Of a DNA stretch of 57,729 nucleotides, positions 52,314 to 57,729 are shown one piece after another. A program made the position numbers and the translations under genes. Position 1 is the first letter of the stretch. Every line of letters begins with the position of its first letter. The stretch is from JAJTGZ01 sp964403525 (GTDB taxonomy: Bacteria; Planctomycetota; Phycisphaerae; Phycisphaerales; UBA1924), in the NCBI GenBank assembly GCA_964403525.1, contig CAYOGE010000021.1, positions 1 through 57,729 of the forward strand, written 5' to 3'. The notes under the pieces are model-generated. The model ran no database searches. It worked only from the letters and a program-made list of their open reading frames with translations, and had not been told where the DNA came from.

Positions 52314-54236
52314 ATGCGCACACTCATGGTTTTCGTCACTTCGTTGCTCGCCCTCCTCCTCGCGGTCGCTCCCGCCGCGGCCCAGGAAGGGATCACGATC
52401 ACCGCCGCGCCCAGGAGTCCATCCGCCAGCGCCGGTTCAACCGCGACCGTTGACGTCACCTTCAGCTTCGCCAACGACCTCCACATCTGGCCCAACAAGC
52501 CGGTCCTGCCCGCAGGAATGGAAGACACCAGCCCGATCGCAACCGAGATCAGCGGCGGAAAACTGCCTGAGGGGATCTCAATCGCAGCCGACAAGATCCA
52601 GTGGCCCGCCCCCACTGTCACCAAGTTCCTCGGCGGCGACCTCCTCGCATACCACACCACCACGGTTGTCGGGGTGCCAGTCACGATCGGGCGCAACGTC
52701 CCGCCCGGAAAAGCCACCATCCAACTGCTCGTCACCTACCAGGCCTGCAACGCCAGCCTCTGCTTCGCGCCGGATGAACGCGAACTCTCCGTGACATTTG
52801 ACGTCACTCCCCCCTCCCCCGGCTCCGCCGCCGCCGCCGCAACAGACTCCGCCGCCCCGTACATCGACCTCGGCATCTTCGGCTGGCGCATCCCATCCGA
52901 GGGCGCACTCCCCCTGCTGCTCCTCCTCCTGGCGGCCTTTGCCGGCGGCGTCCTCCTCAACCTCATGCCGTGCGTCCTCCCCGTCCTCCCGCTCAAGATC
53001 CTCGGCCTGCAGCAGTCAGCCGGCACCCGTGGCCGCCTGGCACTCCTCGGCGGCGTCTCTTTCGCCGGCGTCGTCGCATTCTGGGTTGTCCTTGGTGCCC
53101 TCATCGCCGTAGGAACCGTCGGTTCCATCAGCGTCCTCTCCTCACACTGGTACTTCAACTTCGCCCTCGGCATCGCCATGGCCTTCATGGCCGTCGGCCT
53201 CTTCGGTGCCTTCAACGTCGGCCTCCCAAACTGGGTCTACGCCATCAACCCCGACCACCACTCGGTCCGAGGCGCCTTCCTCTTTGGCATCCTCACCGCC
53301 GTGCTCGCCACGCCGTGCATGGCACCGCTCGCCGGCGGCGCTGCCGCGGCCGCAATCTCCCTCGGCGCTGCCAAGTGCCTGCTGATCTTCCTCTTCATCG
53401 GCCTCGGAATGGGCCTCCCGCTCTTCATCCTCTCGCTCTACCCGGGGTTGCTCAAGTGGCTCCCCCGCGCCGGCGCAGGCAGCGACCTCATGAAGCAGGT
53501 CATGGGCCTGCTCATGCTCGCCGCAGCAGTCTGGCTCATTGGCAGCGGGCTCGTCACGCTCTTCGTCGGCTACCCGTGGACCGTCCGCACCTTCCACTGG
53601 TGGGCCATCGCCATCGTCGTCGCCATCACCGCACTCTGGATGGCTTTCCGAATGGTCAAGATCCACTCCAGACCGCTGACGATGGTGCTGCTCATCACGC
53701 CCGCGCTCGCCGCCGCGTATCTCTGCTTCTCTGTCGCCGCGAGCTTCACTTCGGACGCCGAGCACGAGTGGTCCGAGTCAACCGAGGCAAAGCGCCAGGA
53801 ACTCACAGCGCTGCGCCGCGAACTCGATCAGGCTCAGCGCGGCGCCCCCAGAGGCCCGCGCACCACGCAGAACTTCCTCTGGCGCGAGTACGACGCCGAG
53901 GACGTCCAGCGTGCCGCCGCCGAGGGAAAGGTCATTGTCCTGGACTTCACCGCCGAATGGTGCCTCAACTGCAAGACGCTCGAGAAGACCGTCCTCAACA
54001 CCGACGCCGTCACCGCCGCACTCAAGGCCGACAATGTCGCCTCGTTCAAGGTCGACCTGACCAGCAAACGCGCCCCCGGCTGGGCCAAACTCGCCGACTT
54101 GAAGGAGGCCGGAATCCCTCTGCTGGTGATCACCGGCCCCGGCACCCCGGGCACCTGGAAACGCAACGCCTACAGCCCCACCGACGTCATCGACGCCATC
54201 AAGGCCGCCGGCGACAAGCAGGCAGCCGCCCGGTAA
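52314..54236 (+). CDS. dsbD: Thiol:disulfide interchange protein DsbD
   Basis: A 640-residue inner-membrane protein carrying electrons from cytoplasmic thioredoxin to the periplasm. It has a signal peptide (1-23), an alpha domain with YQACNASLCFAP, a transmembrane beta domain with LNLMPCVLPVLPLK and LATPCMAPLAGG redox cysteines, and a C-terminal thioredoxin domain with FTAEWCLNCKTLE. TACACT (52300-52305) ends 9 nt before the ATG; the frame upstream is antisense to fliM. Divergent from fliM. Confidence 0.93.
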   Translation: MRTLMVFVTSLLALLLAVAPAAAQEGITITAAPRSPSASAGSTATVDVTFSFANDLHIWPNKPVLPAGMEDTSPIATEISGGKLPEGISIAADKIQWPAPTVTKFLGGDLLAYHTTTVVGVPVTIGRNVPPGKATIQLLVTYQACNASLCFAPDERELSVTFDVTPPSPGSAAAAATDSAAPYIDLGIFGWRIPSEGALPLLLLLLAAFAGGVLLNLMPCVLPVLPLKILGLQQSAGTRGRLALLGGVSFAGVVAFWVVLGALIAVGTVGSISVLSSHWYFNFALGIAMAFMAVGLFGAFNVGLPNWVYAINPDHHSVRGAFLFGILTAVLATPCMAPLAGGAAAAAISLGAAKCLLIFLFIGLGMGLPLFILSLYPGLLKWLPRAGAGSDLMKQVMGLLMLAAAVWLIGSGLVTLFVGYPWTVRTFHWWAIAIVVAITALWMAFRMVKIHSRPLTMVLLITPALAAAYLCFSVAASFTSDAEHEWSESTEAKRQELTALRRELDQAQRGAPRGPRTTQNFLWREYDAEDVQRAAAEGKVIVLDFTAEWCLNCKTLEKTVLNTDAVTAALKADNVASFKVDLTSKRAPGWAKLADLKEAGIPLLVITGPGTPGTWKRNAYSPTDVIDAIKAAGDKQAAAR

Positions 54237-54262
54237 CCTCGCCGATCGCTCCCACGGGCTAT

Positions 54263-54291
54263 TTGACGCCCCCCGACCACCCGTCTATCTT
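54263..54291 (+). promoter_or_regulatory. Promoter of tRNA-Gly
   Basis: TTGACG (54263-54268), exactly 17 bp, TATCTT (54286-54291). This is the best sigma-70-like promoter noticed in the window and predicts a start near 54298, 61 nt before the tRNA. Confidence 0.7.
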
Positions 54292-54358
54292 TGCCTCCCC
54301 CCAGCCGGCCCTTCGGGTAGCCCCGATCCCAGCCGATAGGAGGGTGACAAGTCGAAGC

Positions 54359-54430
54359 GCGGGCGTAGCTCAGTGGTAGAGCATCACGTTGCCAACGTGA
54401 GGGTCGAGGGTTCAAGTCCCTTCGCCCGCT
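54359..54430 (+). tRNA. tRNA-Gly (anticodon GCC)
   Basis: 72-nt cloverleaf. Acceptor GCGGGCG/CGCCCGC, D-arm GCTC/GAGC, anticodon stem TCACG/CGTGA with loop TTGCCAA, T-arm GAGGG/CCCTT with TTCAAGT, discriminator T. CCA is not encoded. Decodes GGC and GGT. Confidence 0.97.
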
Positions 54431-54441
54431 TTGAATCAAGA

Positions 54442-54477
54442 ACAAGGGCGTCGCGAAAGCGACGCCCTTGTGCGTTT
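54442..54477 (+). terminator. Terminator of tRNA-Gly
   Basis: A 13-bp perfect stem (54442-54454 with 54459-54471) capped by a GAAA tetraloop, then GCGTTTTG, beginning 11 nt after the tRNA 3' end. Confidence 0.85.
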
Positions 54478-54485
54478 TGCCCGGT

Positions 54486-54547
54486 CCTTCTCCCCGCTCG
54501 GCGGGGAGAAGGTGCCCGCCGCTTTGGGCGGGCGGATGAGGGGTGCC
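54486..54547. repeat. REP-like hairpin repeat, copy 2
   Basis: A 12-bp stem with 3-nt loop (54486-54497 with 54501-54512), then GTGCCCGCCG and a second small stem (CCCGCC with GGCGGG), ending GATGAGGGGTGCC. Against copy 1 the first stem shows a compensated pair (A-T to C-G) near the loop. Confidence 0.75.
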
Positions 54548-54654
54548 TTGGCGCCTTGATGCCTTGTCCCCCCACAACGCCCCCACAACGCCGCTGGCAC
54601 GCCCCTTGTGTCTCCACCCTCCGCGGGCCACCGGCCCGCCCAGGAGGCGGCACC

Positions 54655-54903
54655 GTGCACGGAACCACGCACACCCCATCAGTCCTTCGCTCGGCCCTGC
54701 AAACGCAGGCATCGGCGCTCGCCAGCACCCACCGCGCCCGCCCCACGCTTGCGACCGTCGGAGCCGACATCGCCGCCGCCGCCCGCGTAGCCGCCGCCCT
54801 CCACATGGCCGAGTCTGCGCCGCGTGCGCAATTCCCGCGCGACCAGGCCTCCCAGTTGCGCGACCTCGTCGCCTCCATGAGCAACCAGGGAGCTTCAAGG
54901 TGA
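54655..54903 (+). CDS. Small protein heading the flagellar rod operon
   Basis: An 82-residue helical, Ala-rich protein (LRSALQTQASALAS, ADIAAAARVAAALHMAES, DQASQLRDLVASMSN). Start GTG 54655 follows CAGGAGG with 7-nt spacing; its stop overlaps the flgF start (GTGA). The position and coupling suggest a role with the flagellar rod genes. I do not recognise the family. Confidence 0.7.
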   Translation: MHGTTHTPSVLRSALQTQASALASTHRARPTLATVGADIAAAARVAAALHMAESAPRAQFPRDQASQLRDLVASMSNQGASR

Positions 54904-55670
54904 ACTACGGCCTTTACATCTCCACCTCCGGCATGTTCTCCGCCCTCCACCGCATGGACACCGCCGCCAACAACCTCGCCAACTCCGAGACCACCGGCTT
55001 TAAGCCCGACCTCGCCGCCACCATGGCACGCCAGGCCGTCCGCCCAGAAGACAACGTCTGGAACCTCCCCAGCAACGAGATGCTCGAAAACCTCGGCGGC
55101 GGCGTCCTCGTCGCACCCACCGCCACGAACTTCGGCCAGGGCACCATCGAGAACAGCGCCAGCGACCTGCACGTCGCCATCGAGGGTGAAGGCTTCATGA
55201 CCGTCGACGGCCCAGACGGCCAGCCGCGCCTCACCCGCGACGGACGCCTCGCAATCAACGAGCAGGGCCTCATCGTCCAGGCCTCCAGCGGCCTCAAAGT
55301 GCTCGACGAAGGGGGCTACGGAATCCGAACCTCCCTCAGCGGCGGCCCAGTCACCATCGGCGCCGACGGCACCGTCAGGCAGGCCGGCGGCGTCACCGCC
55401 GGCAAGATCGCCCTGGTCAAGCCCGACAACCAGGGCTCCCTCAAGAAAGAGGGCCAAAGCCTCTACAGCCTCAAGGACGGCGCTTCCACCGTCCCCGCAA
55501 CCGGCAGCAAGATCCACCAGCACGCCCTGGAGCGCTCCGGCGTTGACGCCGTCTCCGCCATGCTCGAGATCTCCGCCGCCGACCGCGCCGTCACCAGCAA
55601 CGGCAAAATGATCACCCTCTACGACGACCTGATGAACCGCACCATCTCCACCTTCGGCCGCCTCGCCTGA
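54900..55670 (+). CDS. flgF: Flagellar basal-body rod protein FlgF
   Basis: A 256-residue proximal rod protein. N-terminal rod signature ISTSGMFSALHRMDTAANNLANSETTGFK, central AIEGEGFMTVDGPDGQPRLTRDG and C-terminal ISAADRAVTSNGKMITLYDDLMNRTISTFGR. GTG start overlapping the preceding stop. Shorter than FlgG and placed before it, which supports FlgF; the two paralogues are otherwise alike. Confidence 0.87.
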   Translation: MNYGLYISTSGMFSALHRMDTAANNLANSETTGFKPDLAATMARQAVRPEDNVWNLPSNEMLENLGGGVLVAPTATNFGQGTIENSASDLHVAIEGEGFMTVDGPDGQPRLTRDGRLAINEQGLIVQASSGLKVLDEGGYGIRTSLSGGPVTIGADGTVRQAGGVTAGKIALVKPDNQGSLKKEGQSLYSLKDGASTVPATGSKIHQHALERSGVDAVSAMLEISAADRAVTSNGKMITLYDDLMNRTISTFGRLA

Positions 55671-55710
55671 CCCCGCGCGACCCCACGCCCCCGCATCACC
55701 GGAGCCCACA

Positions 55711-56514
55711 ATGGCCATCGTCTCACTCCACTCCGCAGCATCCGCCCTCAGCGCGCTCAACACCTCCCTCGACGTCACCGCCAACAACCTCGCCAACGTC
55801 AACACGCCCGGCTTCAAGCCAAGCCGCGCCAACTTTCAAGACCTCCTCTACGTCGAGCGCATGCAGCCGGGCATCGAGAGCACCGGCGGCGAGAAACGCC
55901 CCATCGGCCTCTACGTCGGCCTCGGCGTCCAGGTCACCGGCACGCAGACCGAGTTCACCCAGGGCTCCCCCATCCAGACCGACCGCCCCCTCGACATCAC
56001 CATCGAAGGAAACGGCTTCTTCAAGGTCACCTCGCCCGACTCACCCGGCGGATACGCCTTCACCCGCGCCGGCCACTTCACCCGCAACAACGAAGGGCAG
56101 TTCGTCCTCGCCAACAACGTCGGCCAGAAGCTCGAGCCCGAAGTCGTCATCCCCGCCGGCCAGACCGGCATCACCATCGGCACCGACGGAAAGGTGACCT
56201 ACTCACTCGGCACCGGCGTAGACCCCGTCGACGCCGGCCAGATCACCCTCGCCAGCTTCATCAACCCCTCGGGCCTCAAGGCCATCGGCGGCAACCTCTT
56301 CGAGCCCACCGTCGCCAGCGGCCCCGCCGTCGAAGGCAACCCCGGCACCGACAACTTCGGCCGCCTCCTCCAGAACTACCTCGAAGGCTCCGCCGTCGAC
56401 CCCACCCGCGAGCTCATCGACCTCATCAAAACGCAGCGCGCCTTCGAGATGAACAGCAACACCATCAAGACCGCCGACGAGACCCTCCGCACCGTAGCCC
56501 AGCTCAAGCGATAA
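55711..56514 (+). CDS. flgG: Flagellar basal-body rod protein FlgG (distal rod)
   Basis: A 267-residue distal rod protein. It begins VSLHSAASALSALNTSLDVTANNLANVNTPGFKPSRANFQDLLY, has ITIEGNGFFKVTSPD and the C-terminal REIDLI-type VDPTRELIDLIKTQRAFEMNSNTIKTADE. GGAG lies 9 nt before the ATG. 40 bp after flgF and 12 bp before flgA. Confidence 0.94.
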   Translation: MAIVSLHSAASALSALNTSLDVTANNLANVNTPGFKPSRANFQDLLYVERMQPGIESTGGEKRPIGLYVGLGVQVTGTQTEFTQGSPIQTDRPLDITIEGNGFFKVTSPDSPGGYAFTRAGHFTRNNEGQFVLANNVGQKLEPEVVIPAGQTGITIGTDGKVTYSLGTGVDPVDAGQITLASFINPSGLKAIGGNLFEPTVASGPAVEGNPGTDNFGRLLQNYLEGSAVDPTRELIDLIKTQRAFEMNSNTIKTADETLRTVAQLKR

Positions 56515-56526
56515 GCAGGACGCACC

Positions 56527-57612
56527 ATGATCGCCACACGCTTCCTCACAACAATCGCCTTCGTCATCGCCACCCTGATCGGCGCCGCCGCCCCCGCGCA
56601 GGTCACCATCGAGCTGCGCCCCCGCGCAACGCTCACCGCCGGCGAGCCCGTACGCCTCGGGCAGGTCGCGTTCATCTCACCCGCAGGGCCAGAGGCCGAC
56701 CGCCTCCGCAACATCACCCTCCCCGCCCCCACCACCTCCACCCTCACCCGCGACGCCGTCAAGGCCGCCCTCGACACCACCAGCCCGCCCGTCAGTTGGG
56801 CACGCACCATCCTCCGCGGCGGCGACATCGACATCACCATCGCATCCGCCCGCACACCCACCGCGCCCACACCCGCCGCTCCATCCGCAACCCCCTCCGC
56901 AACCAGCGGTTTCCTCACCGCGCCAGCCGCTCCCCTCGGCCAGACCGTCGGCGCCCTCATCCTCCGCGCAGTCGCCGATGCCGCAGGCGTCGAACCCACC
57001 ACCCAGGCCGTCACCATCCGCAGCGATGCCCCCGCCGAGGCCCAGCTCCTCGCCCAGCCCGCCCCCGCCTCGTGGAAGTCCCGCATCCAGATCCTCGGCT
57101 CCACCCCCACCGGCCGCACAACGCTCCGCATCGAGGCCTTCGACGGCGACCGCATCGCCCTCGCCCGCACCCTCACCATCGACGCCCTCATCCAGCGCGA
57201 CATCCTCACCGTCGCCGCCCTCGGCGGACTCTCGCGCGAGCAGGTGATCACCGCCGACGACCTGCGCCTCGAATCACGCACCCTCACCGTCAGCGAGTCC
57301 GCGCGGCTCGCAAACGCCACCCCCGACATGCTCATCGGCACCGCCGCCAAGCGCCGCATCGACCAGGGCCACCCCATCGGGCCAGACGATGTCGCCGCGC
57401 TCAAGACCGCCATCATCGTCAAACGCGGCGATGACGTCGCCATCTCCTGCATCGCCGGCGGAATCGTCATCAAGTCCAAGGCCCGCGCCATGTCCACAGG
57501 GCGCGACGGTGAACTCGTCACCTTCCAGGCCGAGGGATCCAGGAAAACCTTCACCGCACGCATGAACGGGCCCGGCCACGCCGTCATGACCCTCGACTCA
57601 ACAGGCAACTGA
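56527..57612 (+). CDS. flgA: Flagella basal body P-ring formation protein FlgA
   Basis: A 361-residue periplasmic chaperone for P-ring assembly. Signal peptide (1-24, ending GAAAPAQ), an N-terminal region, then the SAF domain (about 230-300: GLSREQVITADDLRLESRTLT, GTAAKRRIDQGHPIGPDDV) and the C-terminal AGGIVIKSKARAMSTGRDGE. A Pro/Thr/Ala-rich insert lies near residues 105-140. AGGAC precedes the ATG. Confidence 0.88.
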   Translation: MIATRFLTTIAFVIATLIGAAAPAQVTIELRPRATLTAGEPVRLGQVAFISPAGPEADRLRNITLPAPTTSTLTRDAVKAALDTTSPPVSWARTILRGGDIDITIASARTPTAPTPAAPSATPSATSGFLTAPAAPLGQTVGALILRAVADAAGVEPTTQAVTIRSDAPAEAQLLAQPAPASWKSRIQILGSTPTGRTTLRIEAFDGDRIALARTLTIDALIQRDILTVAALGGLSREQVITADDLRLESRTLTVSESARLANATPDMLIGTAAKRRIDQGHPIGPDDVAALKTAIIVKRGDDVAISCIAGGIVIKSKARAMSTGRDGELVTFQAEGSRKTFTARMNGPGHAVMTLDSTGN

Positions 57613-57686
57613 CCCTCCCACCATCCGCCTTCCCGCCCACTCCCGTCCCCCGCCTCTCACACTCACGCCCGCCGCGAGCCCCCGCC

Positions 57687-57729
57687 ATGCAAAACGCCCG
57701 CTCCATCGTCACCCTCGCGCTCCTCTGCC
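57687..57729 (+). CDS. Start of a secreted protein, probably FlgH (truncated by window end)
   Basis: Only 14 codons are visible (QNARSIVTLALLC), looking like a signal peptide. The flgF-flgG-flgA order predicts flgH (L-ring lipoprotein) next, but nothing in the visible part proves it. It starts 74 bp after flgA. Confidence 0.5.
   Translation, partial: MQNARSIVTLALLC

Noticed and set aside
52202..52735. N-terminal extension of fliM to 52735
   Set aside because: It runs antisense through dsbD, and the CheY-binding motif of FliM begins right after ATG 52201.

Overview
This is a 57.7 kb stretch of a GC-rich bacterial chromosome with densely packed genes on both strands. It most likely comes from a Planctomycetota member of the class Phycisphaerae. 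The support is circumstantial: a zinc-ribbon membrane protein with a CPYCRYDLSGLP-type motif, secreted proteins ending in a PTPGA / hydrophobic / Arg-rich sorting tail, a CotH-VTC-DUF4956 cluster, a tricorn-like peptidase, and short palindromic dispersed repeats. No rRNA, phage, transposase or CRISPR array was seen. The assignment is inference; no marker tree could be run.

Layout. 0-4.4 kb: arginine succinyltransferase pathway genes, astB and astD facing away from astA. 4.4-12.8 kb: a very large tricorn/S41 peptidase; a four-gene run (lipoprotein, RsbW-like kinase, STAS protein, MlaE permease); a photolyase; an enoyl-CoA hydratase. 12.8-18.4 kb: DUF4956, VTC polyphosphate-polymerase-like and CotH kinase genes, then an endonuclease-type mutL carrying an in-frame palindromic repeat. 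18.4-24.3 kb: a HIT protein, a ChaN-like lipoprotein, an Imm26 immunity protein and a small unknown, a secreted FGE/SUMF-domain protein, PPK2, and a repeat mosaic. 24.3-31.2 kb: acyl-CoA dehydrogenase, a small membrane protein behind a long structured leader, EF-P, shikimate kinase, rhomboid protease, citrate synthase. 31.2-38.6 kb: secreted protein, DUF885 lipoprotein, small membrane protein, DNA polymerase I, zinc-ribbon membrane protein. 38.5-46.4 kb: a GldA/F/G-like ABC system, a PAS/GAF/receiver protein, prmC and two small membrane proteins. 46.4-51.1 kb: nth, tRNA-Arg(CCG), an MFS transporter, hom and lysC. 51.2-57.7 kb: fliM, dsbD, tRNA-Gly(GCC), and a flagellar rod/ring operon (small unknown, flgF, flgG, flgA, start of probable flgH) cut by the window end.

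The clearest genome-wide signal is promoter placement. About fifteen genes have a TANNNT-type -10 hexamer (GATAAT for hom) ending only 6-10 nt before the start codon and no Shine-Dalgarno sequence, as expected for leaderless mRNAs. Genes inside operons, and a few others, carry GGAGG-like sites instead. Two divergent pairs (mutL/HIT and prmC/unknown) appear to share the central TA of overlapping -10 elements. Against this background the roughly 180-nt leader at 26371-26554, with a three-way-junction fold and a competing hairpin, stands out as a candidate riboregulator. Other points of interest are an EF-P whose tip lysine is replaced, nth overlapping a tRNA antisense, and several families of inverted or dispersed repeats.
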